From contig NC_133391.1 in the NCBI RefSeq assembly GCF_047511655.1, forward strand, positions 128,186,906-128,250,905: DNA of 64,000 bases, given 5' to 3'. Under the pieces are notes generated by a model. The model made no database searches and was not told the DNA's origin. It saw only the letters and a program-made list of their open reading frames with translations. Of the stretch, positions 54,831 through 64,000 are shown piece by piece (within the stretch, counting starts at the first letter, position 1; each line of letters opens with the position of its first letter). The position numbers and the translations under genes were made by a program. Origin of the DNA: Castor canadensis (lineage: Eukaryota; Chordata; Mammalia; Rodentia; Castoridae).

Positions 54831-56689
54831 CCTAACCCGTCTCTCTTCAAGGTAGATTCCTGCTCCAACCCCTTCATATTACGGAAATTCTAAAGCGCCC
54901 CTACCCCACACCTGGCCTGATTCCCATGTCTTCAAGAGCAAAGGGATGTCCTCTTTTCTGCTGAGAAAACACTGTTTTATTGGTCAGCATGTGCAATATC
55001 ACAAGTATATTTAACTTCAGTTTCAGATGGCAACTCAAACACAGGCATGTTTATATTGCCCTTTACAAGTATTCCCATTGGCAAAGACTTTGACACAGAA
55101 CAGGGGAAATGGCCAAACAGAATAAATTCCAATCCTGAAGTTCTTTTTTCATCTGATCCCTTTGGGAAAAGGCTATGAAATCTAAGGTTGGTGGCTGAGT
55201 GTTGAAGGGTCATTGTCAAATATTTGCTGGGAAACCACCAAGAATGGCAGGTCTGTAGCAGGTGAATATGCTCATGGTTGTACCGGGAAGGGGGAAGGGG
55301 TGCAGGATGAGGGCTCTGTGGGAAAAATGTCCTGCCACAAATCCCTTGAATTGAAACCTAAGCTAGGGAGGACTCAGTTTCCAGAGCAAGAGGACATTCC
55401 TGGGAGCAGCAGGACAAAAACTTGACTTCTGACTTGGGGAACATCTCAAAGACTTCAAGATCATGAGGGCTCAACTTGTACTTTTTCTTTAATAGGTTTG
55501 TTATACGCTGAGAAACCCCCCCTCATTTCAACTTCGTTCCTAAAATAGGTTAAGCCCTGATTATAAATAAAAATTCCTCAATGTAAAAAAAGGACAATTA
55601 GATTTTACCTTTAAATATATTTTGTTGATAACTCACTTTCAGCTGTGGTAGCAAAAGGTGCAGAGATAAGGAATGTGGCACGGGTAATTTATTGTGTGCT
55701 GTTTGCAGAGGCAAGAATGCTTTTCTGAAGGATCATTTTGCATGAGTCCCTTTCTTGCTGAAATCTGAGTAGCTGCTCACATCATTTGGTTTCCCACAGC
55801 AAGTTATTCCAAGCCTTTCCTGTCGCTTGTCTCCTCTCCCACTCTGTATCTTTTCTCCATCAGCAGGATTTCTGTTCCCTTCCTTTGCCAATTAGATGCA
55901 TGGTTAAGAGAAAGTCACTTGAGTCTCATGATCCCTTTGCCTGTAAAATTAGGGATGTGAGGTAAGCAGGTTCCCGGTCCCGTTTGGGGTATATCAAGAG
56001 TCAGGGTGAAAGGGTCTTACAAAATTTGACAATTAAGCTGCAGATAAGCTTGATATTGAGAGTAACTTGTCTGGGACTCTGTTTCCCCCACCCCTTAGGA
56101 ATGAAAAGCTGGTGGAGAGCAGGCAGACTCAGTGTTCACATTGTTGCCACAAGATCAAAGGAAGAAATATGTATCTCTCCAGATCTAAATAAAAATTTTT
56201 TCTAAGTTATCATTGCATCCAACTTTTTTTCTTCTTGATACTAAATTTATTTCAAAATTTCAAATAGCATTAGAGGAAGGCGTAAGATCCTTGTGTCTAT
56301 TCAAAAGCTGCATTTTTTTTTGAGAAACTTATTTTTTAGGCACTTTCCAGCTCATCATATGACCTGTGAGCATGTGGCCTTCCTCAGCTCAGGAAGCCAT
56401 TTAGAGAAAACTTACTTATCTGCTTTATCCAGGCTGAGCTTACTCCCCTCTGCAGCCATCATCTCCATCTGAAATCCTCATCTCTGACATTTGACAGACG
56501 TGAGCCTTCTCACCTCCCTGCCGGAGATGAGTTTTTCCATCTGGACTGGACCACTTCACGCAGCCTGGGATCCTCTTTCTCTTTCAGGTATGGGGAAAAC
56601 TGCAGATGAGAATAGCTTCGTGGTGGGAATAGTAGTGACAGCAGTGAAAACAAAAAATGATATTTTTAGGATAATATATGATAATAACC
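54831..56689. other. unassigned DNA
   Basis: Apart from the 80-codon frame and a MIR trace (CACTTGAGTCTCATGATCCC, about 55880-55960, plus), no gene or repeat is recognised. Frames at 55213-55425, 55984-56205 and 56491-56715 (plus) show no domain. Confidence 0.4.
54977..55219 (-). other. 80-codon open frame ending on AATAAA, unassigned
   Basis: A minus-strand ATG frame encodes 80 residues ending VKYTCDIAHADQ. Its TAA stop is part of an AATAAA sequence. It shows GLEFILFGHFPCSVSKSL and LPMGILVKGNINMPVFELP with no known domain, signal peptide or zinc motif. A CAG acceptor-like site lies about 15 bases before the ATG. It is too short to separate from chance, and I recognise no family. Confidence 0.2.
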
Positions 56690-56890
56690 TTTTTCAAGAT
56701 CCTTTCGTGTACTAAATATTTTTTATTCATTATCTTACTAGTTGTCCACAACAACTCCATGAGCTAGGTATTATTATTAATCCAGTTTTTCAGAAGGGGA
56801 AATTGAGACTTGGAGAGGGTTATGTTTTTGAGCAAGTTTTTTGCTCAAAGTGGTAACTAAGGGAACTGGAATTAAATCTAGGCTCTTTGG
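56690..56890 (-). mobile_element. MIR, nearly complete
   Basis: ACAACAACTCCATGAGCTAG, GTATTATTATTAATCCAGTT, GGGGAAATTGAGACTTGGAG and GGAATTAAATCTAGGCTCTT give the reversed MIR from tail to head. Confidence 0.85.
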
Positions 56891-58424
56891 TTTCTGTAAA
56901 TCTTGCTTCTAACCATGTTTGTAAATATTTACCTGTATATTTAATATTGCTTTTACCTGTGTCTGTCCCTTCTTTCTCGTAAGAATCCTGGAAAAGTAGG
57001 TTGTGTCTTCTTTCATTCTTTTATAGCATCAGAGAGGATTGTGAGAAAACAGGCCGAGGGAACATTTCTGTTCAAACCGCACCAAACTACAAGGCAGGGT
57101 GAATATGTGCTGAAAAATTCACATAAACTACCCTAAGGAAGAACAAATCCTTTCAAATGCCTTCTTACTGCTATTACCTCTTGGGGGAAAAAGAAGTCTC
57201 AAGCAAACTGGGACTGAGCTAGTTACTGTCATCAGAATGGACTCTCTCCATTCATAGGGTACATTGCATAGGCCATTGGAGTAACGTCTAAGCTTTTGAA
57301 AGTTTTGTTCTAGTTGTTCCTCTTTGTCACTTTCTGATTATACTTTTGAGTGCTTCAATTGGCTAATAGGGATTTTGAATAAGAGAAATACAGACAGCTC
57401 ACTTAGAAGTTATGTCAAGGACTAATAAAAGATTTTAGAGTGATTTCCAACAAGATAAAACTAGTATACAAATATTGAATTATTTTGTTATGTTAGTTAA
57501 TTTCAGTTTGTCTTGATAGCTTTTGGTCTGCTTAATGCCAATTGAGGCAACAAATGAACTTTTCATAGCCATGTCTGTTGCTTAATTCTGGATTTTATAA
57601 GGAAAGAACCAAGATTGATAATTTTCAATCAAGCAAATTACTGTACAGTGTCCTGTCAAGCCCTTAGGGTCAGTGTTCTATTCTAGCATCACCAATACTT
57701 TTTATGTGATCAAGTGGTCAATAAATGTGTCTTGATAATGAGACTGTGATACTTCTGGAGTGTTAATTTTAGACACCTTACAAATTACAGCCTCAAGAGT
57801 AATCAGTCCAGTTATTAAGTGATTTGGAAGCTGTATCATGTCAGAGGGAAATAACCAGGAAGGAAGGTTTTAAACAATATAAATTTCTCTGAAATGTGAA
57901 AGATAAAAGATTGGCACACTCCTTTTTAAAATTGAGGTGCTACATTGCACTTTGTTTCTTACTATCTTTCTGGGTCATGAAGAAGCTGACATCCTTATTC
58001 CTTCTTCACCTCTATTGTCTCATTTAGAGAATGTTGACAGTCTCTCCTTTTCAGCGCTCCTCTTTTCAGGTCTCACCATTTTTGGAAGGTAACTTTCTCC
58101 CTTCTCTTAGAATCAAAGTATCAAGGGGAGGGAAGAACAAGATGTATGTAGGAGTTCCTGTGATTATTTCCTCTCCCTTGCTATGGACACTGGCAAACTG
58201 CTTCCTTCCATTCCTTGTCCCAGCTTAGATGATATTGGACGAGCACCCCTCTTAGATGTTTGATGTAAGTATTTATGTAGAGCACCCTGAGCAGGATCTA
58301 AGTCCTAGTGTGATCACTTTCTGTCCTTTTGAGCTTTTGGTCTCTGCCACTTTCACTCTATTCTAAATAAACTAATCAGATTCATCTTCAAACAGTACCA
58401 TTTTATTATTATTATTATTAGCTG
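56891..58424. other. unassigned DNA
   Basis: No gene or repeat is recognised. A (TTA)n run lies at 58394-58411. Confidence 0.4.
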
Positions 58425-58570
58425 GTAAAGAAAACAAGAAAACCTTCAGTAGCTTCCCAAGGTTATGAAATCAAATTCAGTTTTCTCATGATGGTGTTCC
58501 AGGTCTTCCACAATCTCACTCTGCATGTGGTTCTGACTGATGCTCCCTTCTTCTATTGCTTAGGCCTCTT
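58425..58570 (+). mobile_element. L2 fragment
   Basis: TTCAGTAGCTTCCCAAGGTT, TGTTCCAGGTCTTCCACAAT and CTCACTCTGCATGTGG fit the L2 3'-half pattern. Confidence 0.5.
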
Positions 58571-58689
58571 TGGATCATAGCTACTAGGTGACAAGCATCC
58601 TAGTGGTTCTGACAAATTTGGTCGGGAGGACATTTGGGAAATTGTGCTTTAGTGTTATCTATCATGCCATGTTGACCGTATGCATAGCA

Positions 58690-59300
58690 TATTCTATGTA
58701 AATATCTTGTTGCTCTAAATGTGAATTGCCTTGCAGTAAAAACAGTCTTTGTATGTGTAGAAAAGAGTTAGCATTGGAGGCCTGGGACTGTTAACTTCAC
58801 AGTTTTGCTTGCAAGATTGGACCTTGGCCCATATCTGGGAACTTGGATTGTTCCCTGTTAACAGTTAACCAACAAATTTGGTTCATGTGCCTCATCTTTT
58901 GTAAACAAGAGTTTATGTTGGAATGCCTGCTTTCCTCAAGGGAGTCTGGAATTGTTTGAAATGCTGTGTAGCATTCTGTATAGAAGGTGCCTACATGACC
59001 AGCCCCCGTTAAAATTCATGGGCACTGAGTCTCTAAAGAGCTTCCCTGGGCTGAAACATGGTAAATTAGTTGCCAATTTTTGTGACTGGGAGGAGAGTGT
59101 TCTGTGTGACCCTTCGTGGGAGACAGGAGCATAAAGAACTTTGTATATGGGGTTCTTCAGACTCTGCCTATGTCATTTGCCCTTATGATCTGACTATGTG
59201 CCCTTAGTACATCACTGCAATAAATCTTAGCTCTAAGTACAACTGTGAGTGGGTCCTTCTAGTGAATATCCAAATGTCAGAGTAGTTAGGTAGTGATGAC
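58690..59300 (+). mobile_element. ERV LTR (probably ERVL class)
   Basis: It contains GGGCACTGAGTCTCTAAAGA, GCTTCCCTGGGCTGAAACAT, CTGTGTGACCCTTCGTGGGA, CTGCAATAAATCTTAGCTCT (AATAAA at 59219-59224), GTACAACTGTGAGTGGGTCC and TCTAGTGAATATC, an LTR-like order with its own polyadenylation signal. No coding region adjoins it. The left boundary is uncertain. Confidence 0.65.
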
Positions 59301-59321
59301 ACAATATCCCTTCCACACTTT

Positions 59322-59627
59322 TTTTTTCCAGTATTGGACTTCATGATTGGTAGGCAGCTGCTCTACCATCATCACATTGACAGCCCTTTTTGCTGTGGCT
59401 GTTTAAGATACAGGGTCTCATTTTTGGCCAGGTCAGAATGGACCACAATCCTATTTTAGGCTTTCCACCATTGCTGGGATGGCAGATATACATCACCATG
59501 CCCAACTTTCTTCCACTAAGATGGGGCCTTGCAAAATTTTTTGCCTGGGTTGGCTTGGAACTGCAATCCTCCTGATTTCATTCTCCCAAGTAGCTTGGAT
59601 TACAGGTGTGAGCCATTGGTGTTTGGC
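59322..59627 (-). mobile_element. three-part composite SINE
   Basis: On the plus strand it has a T-run and a degraded reversed ID half (CAGCTGCTCTACCATCATCA), then one 7SL-like monomer (ACAGGGTCTCATTTTTGGCC to TATACATCACCATGCCCAAC), then a second (GATGGGGCCTTGCAAAATTT to GGATTACAGGTGTGAGCCAT). Two monomers plus the tRNA-like half make a trimer. Confidence 0.75.
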
Positions 59628-60193
59628 TCAAAACAATTCTTAAAGTAGGTGCTCTATAAATATTTTGTGGTTGAGTGCCACAAGTCCCCTAAGCATAGAT
59701 GCTTAACAAATTTAAATACTTTTTTGCTTTATACTATTAATAATTTTTGGCATATTTGTGTTACACTTTTATCAGGCCAACAGTGGTAATGTACGGTAGT
59801 TTGGAGGTATCCTTTCACTGCCTGTGAAGACTGATTCTGGTTTTGCCAATCCATTTTCTTGTGCTCCCTTACACTTCAGGGAAGGTTTGACCTTGACAGA
59901 CCAGTTTTTTGGGGGCTTTTGTGATACAGAATCAAGGTGAAATGTTCAGGCATAGATGGTCTGGGGTTTGAAGACTAGGTTTGAAGAGGAGTTTTTGCTG
60001 GAGAGTGTGAAGAAGAGAGGAACATGAAAGGGCTTGTGTGCTATGACATAGCCACATGAAAGGAACAGGGCTTTATAGATTGTTCTGGATTAAAATTCCA
60101 TTCCCTCTCACAGTGTTTGAGAAATGCCAAAAGAGGATATGTTGTTTCTGGGTGGCTGAGTTGTTTTTCTTTTGATACTGATCTCTATCTAAG
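59628..60193. other. unassigned DNA
   Basis: Nothing is recognised. Confidence 0.4.
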
Positions 60194-60229
60194 AACCATG
60201 AGCCATGAGCCTAATCATGGCTCATGGTT
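60194..60229. repeat. perfect hairpin, 15-bp arms, 6-base loop
   Basis: AACCATGAGCCATGA (60194-60208), loop GCCTAA, then the exact reverse complement TCATGGCTCATGGTT (60215-60229). It lies in unassigned DNA. Confidence 0.9.
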
Positions 60230-60324
60230 AGGTCTTAAGTTTTTCATTGGTTTTATTTGATGATAGGAACCTTACCATTTGTGGTTCTAGATTTAATATG
60301 TATGAATCCTCAGTAAAATCTGAT

Positions 60325-60405
60325 AAGAGGTGGGAGTGTAGTTCAGTGGTAGAGCACATCCTTAGCGTGTATGAGGCTCTAGCTTCAATCCCCAGAACAC
60401 ACACA
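60325..60405 (+). mobile_element. ID-type SINE, plus strand
   Basis: GGTGGGAGTGTAGTTCAGTG, GTGGTAGAGCACATCCTTAG and CTTCAATCCCCAGAACAC, ending in an (AC)n tail. It is tRNA-like but diverged, not a tRNA gene. Confidence 0.88.
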
Positions 60406-61099
60406 CATACTTCTTAATGATAATTACTGATTGCTTTATTCATAAGCATTTACTGAATGCTTGCTATGTGCTAGGCACCAGGTTCAGGGGATACAGATAT
60501 GAACAAAGAGAAGACCCTACCCACAGGGGGGAGGCTGATTACATGTAGATATTCCCAGTCTCTAGTGGTAGACTGTCAGAACCAAGAAAGAGCATCCTCA
60601 TGCCTGCTAGGACATAGCTTCCCTACTAGGCTTCATGACCTTGAATTCATTGATTTAATTGTCTAGTGGTGCTGACGAAACATTTATAATTCATTTTTTC
60701 TTATGTTCTAATTAGGAATTTCAGTTGCTAGATTTTTACCTTTCTTTGGCCTCTGTTTACTTGATTTCTCTAAAATTAATTAGCATCAGTAGTAGACTTT
60801 CTGCAAATATGTTGGAACTTACTAATGCAGGAGTGCTATTCATACAGTGGGAAAAATATCTCATGCAAACCCATGCATGAAATGCAGACCCGAGCATGCA
60901 GACCTCTCCTTTGACATAACAAAGGAGGCCATGCAAGGGTTAGAAGCATAAATTCATAGGATGCTTAAGAGTTTGCATTATATATTTATTAAGATGTAGA
61001 TCAAGTGTAAGTGATTTGCCTGAGGTCTCATACCTAGTTGGTGATAGAATTACCATAATTTTGCAATTCATATTATTATTCATGTACCCTGTGTCTTAT
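60406..61099. other. unassigned DNA with an old repeat trace
   Basis: TTGCTATGTGCTAGGCACCA and GGGGATACAGATATGAACAA at 60461-60505 belong to a common ancient mammalian repeat whose name I cannot fix. The rest is unrecognised. Confidence 0.45.
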
Positions 61100-61231
61100 T
61101 TGTCTTCTATGGCAAACTCTCTGACATGGAGTATAAGTTTATTGAGTGCACAAATTTGTGTCTTTATTTTTGTACCCCTAATGCCCAGCAAAGTGCTTGG
61201 AGATGAAAAGATTTGTTGAAATGAGTAGATG
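61100..61231 (+). mobile_element. L2 3' end
   Basis: TTTGTACCCCTAATGCCCAG, CAAAGTGCTTGGAGATG and TTTGTTGAAATGAGTAG follow the L2 3' end. Confidence 0.6.
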
Positions 61232-61233
61232 AG

Positions 61234-61799
<566 letters not shown>

Positions 61800-61899
61800 T
61801 AATGATAGTAATGAAAAAGGAAACTCTTGAGTTTTCTGCTTGGGTCTGTATGAGCTATTTTTCCCATGGCATTACATACAAAAAGTAAAACACATTCAT

Positions 61900-62210
61900 T
61901 ATTTATTGAGTAGATGTTATGTTTGAAGTACTCTGCTAGGCACTGTATCCAACAAAGATGATTAAGACAAAGTACAAAGATAACAACCACAAGGTGAATA
62001 TACAAATGACTGTCATGCAAGGTATACTTTAAGTACTGTAAAAGAGAAGAAAATAAATGACTGAAGAAAATCAGAGAATTGTGGGAGAATGAAAAAAAAA
62101 AAGCTTCATGGAAGGTTACTTTTGACCTAAACTTTGGTTCAGAATCTAAGTTCCAGAGATAAAATGAGAAGAGAGGCCAAGATAGCAGGGTGGACAAAGG
62201 AAACAATAAG
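61900..62210. mobile_element. ancient interspersed repeat, unnamed
   Basis: GAAGTACTCTGCTAGGCACT, ATCCAACAAAGATGATTAAG, CTTCATGGAAGGTTACTTTT follow the same old repeat pattern as the trace at 60461. A 135-codon minus-strand open frame (61799-62206) crosses it and the end of the MLT2-like LTR and is therefore not called as a gene. Confidence 0.45.
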
Positions 62211-62599
62211 AAATAGCCACATGAGTAACTTTTTGGAAAACTGCAAGACCTCTTTTCTTAGCTATGTTATATGGAGTGAAGTGTGTGAGGGGAATCCAGC
62301 AAAGTAAGATAGAAACTCAAGTTCCTGAGCAGTTTGACTTTGTTCATCACCTTTTATGTTTCTCAGATTTGGGAGTAACAGCATCAGGTTATTTGTCAGC
62401 AGGAAGTGGGCTTGTTTGAGGGGCCCAGGAGAATGAGGCAGTGAGATAAAGTAGAGAGGTGATTTCAGTCCAGGAATAAGGTGAATGACATTTCATGGAA
62501 AATGCATGATTAAGAATAGCCCAAGAAAGTGACACCATTAATAGCATTCATTTACTACTTAGCACAACCTATTTAAAATTTCCATATAAATATTGATCT
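62211..62599. other. unassigned DNA
   Basis: Nothing is confidently recognised; GGCAGTGAGATAAAGTAGAG at about 62438 may continue the previous repeat. Confidence 0.4.
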
Positions 62600-62705
62600 C
62601 TTTGTTAGACTGTGAGCTCCTGGAGAACCAGGGCCCATGTGCTCTTCATTTACAAAATGAGCACAGCAGGTGCTTGGTAAATGTGTGTTGGATAAGTGAT
62701 TGGAG
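62600..62705 (+). mobile_element. L2 3' end
   Basis: GACTGTGAGCTCCTGGAGAA, CCAGGGCCCATGTGCTCTTC and AGGTGCTTGGTAAATGTGTG are the L2 3'-end landmarks. Confidence 0.75.
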
Positions 62706-63099
62706 GTTAGAAGAGTGGGCTTGGCTATAGCAATTGGACCAGTGGTGGAAATAATGTTTGTTTCTTTTTGAACATGCTGGAATTTAGGGATGTGGTCTGT
62801 TTTAACATACAGTTTCTAGGGATTGATTATAGAAAGAACTGGAGAATAAGTTCAAGCTGATGCATACATAAGGGCAAAATGAACAGCATACTTGGATACA
62901 GAGAAAATGCAGTCACTGTTCCCTTCAAGACCAAATGGGTTTGGAGAGAAGGTCGCTATGGCATCCATTAGGGGACACTTGGATGTGGAGCAAAGTGTTG
63001 AAGAATGGGAAGAACTAAGGTGACCAAGAGGACTGTGTTCACCAACGAAAGCCAAGGGGAAGGAGTAGTAGCACAATGGGCAACTGTAGAGCAAGGAGT
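62706..63099. other. unassigned DNA
   Basis: Nothing is recognised. Confidence 0.4.
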
Positions 63100-63215
63100 T
63101 GAGAGCGGAGTTCAAAATCTGATTCCTCTCCTGATTTGTTCTGTAGTTTCAATGACTTTCCTTACTTTCTCTTGCCTCAATTTCCCCTTGTGCAAAAGAG
63201 GTTATTAATACTACC
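63100..63215 (+). mobile_element. MIR fragment
   Basis: GTTTCAATGACTTTCCTTAC, TTGCCTCAATTTCCCCTTGT, GCAAAAGAGGTTATTAATAC and TACCTGCATAA follow the forward MIR core. Confidence 0.75.
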
Positions 63216-63319
63216 TGCATAAACTTTGTGTACAACCCTCAGAACAGAGCTCAAATGTAGGAAACCTCCTATAAGCACTAATACCTCTTCTTACTGAAAA
63301 CCACTAGGACCAGTGTCAG

Positions 63320-63410
63320 TTATCTTATTCAATCCTTAATACTTTGTAGTGGGTGTTATTATCTTCTTTCCCTGAATGAGGAAACTGAGGTGCAGAATGA
63401 TTTCATCATT
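63320..63410 (-). mobile_element. MIR fragment
   Basis: TGGGTGTTATTATCTTCTTT and GAATGAGGAAACTGAGGTGC give the reversed MIR core. Confidence 0.8.
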
Positions 63411-63754
63411 TTCTAGATCCACATATCCACGAAGAGATAAAGCTTACCCTTGATAGAGTCTTAACCCCATTTAACCAGCCCCCAGGCTTACACACGGCCA
63501 TTATGACACACAGCCTGACTTAGGTAGATATGGTGAGAACACTTGCTGAGCAAATTAGATTTTATTGACATGCACAAGGGGCTGTGAGCCAGGGGCTACT
63601 GAGAGGATACATTCTTCTGGCAAGATTCACCTGTTAGCCTTGTGAAAGAGACAGCAGGGGGCAAGAATCCACACCAGAATGCTTGGGAAATGGTTCTGAT
63701 GGGAGGATTAGCTGAATGTGTGTCTGATGCAAATCAGGTACAGGTGGTGGTATA
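63411..63754. other. unassigned DNA
   Basis: Nothing is recognised. Confidence 0.4.
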
Positions 63755-63905
63755 ACACACAAGCTGAGTGGTCGCTCACACCTGTAATCCTAGCTACTCG
63801 GGAGGTGGCTCCAGGCCACTCCAGGCAAAATGGCTGCCAGACCCCATCTCAACGAATAAAAACTGGGTGTGGTGGTATGCACCTGTTAGGCCAGTTATGT
63901 GGGAC
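63755..63905 (+). mobile_element. composite SINE, plus strand, at least two monomers
   Basis: GGTCGCTCACACCTGTAATC, CTAGCTACTCGGGAGGTGGC is a 7SL-like head. A second head follows (AAACTGGGTGTGGTGGTATG, CACCTGTTAGG). The 3' end and tail are not clear before the window ends. Confidence 0.75.
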
Positions 63906-64000
63906 ATTTAAATAGGGTCACAGTCCAGAGCAGCCCTGGGCATAAATGTGAGGCCCAGGATTTAATATTTTGCTGAAAATATTAAAGCAAAAGGGTTGAG

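Overview
This is vertebrate nuclear DNA, from a placental mammal and almost certainly a rodent. The evidence is the absence of dense open reading frames, the AT-rich intergenic texture, and the repeat content: MIR, L2, MaLR/MLT/MST LTRs, MLT2-like LTRs, hAT and Tigger-like DNA transposons, old L1M-type LINEs, and younger lineage-specific SINEs and LINE-1s. The young SINEs join a 7SL/B1-like monomer to a tRNA/ID-like half with an A box, a B box and an A-rich tail. From memory this arrangement best fits the beaver/kangaroo-rat lineage (Castorimorpha, perhaps Castor), but no genome was searched.

Layout. Positions 1-159 are the last coding codons (52 residues plus TGA) of a gene that enters from the left on the plus strand, followed by its 3' UTR with an AATAAA at 344-349. 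I do not recognise the protein. From about 1.5 kb onward I see no confident protein-coding gene. Region 1.8-6.1 kb is a very old minus-strand L1 cut up by an MLT1 LTR, a MaLR-like LTR, an MST-like LTR and several SINEs. Region 6.2-10.4 kb is mostly unassigned sequence with MIR fragments and a TC microsatellite. Region 10.4-17.6 kb is a nested L1 block: an older minus-strand L1 whose 5' part is inverted (the twin-priming pattern), with a younger minus-strand L1 of about 5.1 kb inside it. The younger L1 still has a 5' UTR, ORF1 and ORF2 remnants and a 3' UTR, but carries internal deletions and damaged reverse transcriptase motifs.

Region 20.7-21.8 kb is a probable LTR with internally repeated segments. 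Region 22-30 kb has old LTR and DNA-transposon copies, and a 235-bp minus-strand open stretch (25133-25367) with a splice-acceptor-like start and a stop close to AATAAA; this is the best candidate for an unrecognised exon or pseudogene. Region 30-40 kb has three 5'-truncated L1s sharing the same C-rich 3' end (at 30.5, 33.2 and 39.2 kb). One has a clean target-site duplication and one keeps an open 204-residue ORF2 C-terminus. Region 40-64 kb is unassigned DNA with scattered LTRs, L1s, SINEs, MIR/L2 fragments and two perfect 15-bp-arm hairpins (43503-43536 and 60194-60229).

There is no operon, CRISPR array, phage or novel multi-gene system here. The worthwhile signals are the unidentified 3' end, the candidate exon, the two hairpins, the nested and rearranged L1s, and several insertions with readable target-site duplications. 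Repeat names come from recalled consensus motifs and were not computed; boundaries are usually good to about 10-30 bases.
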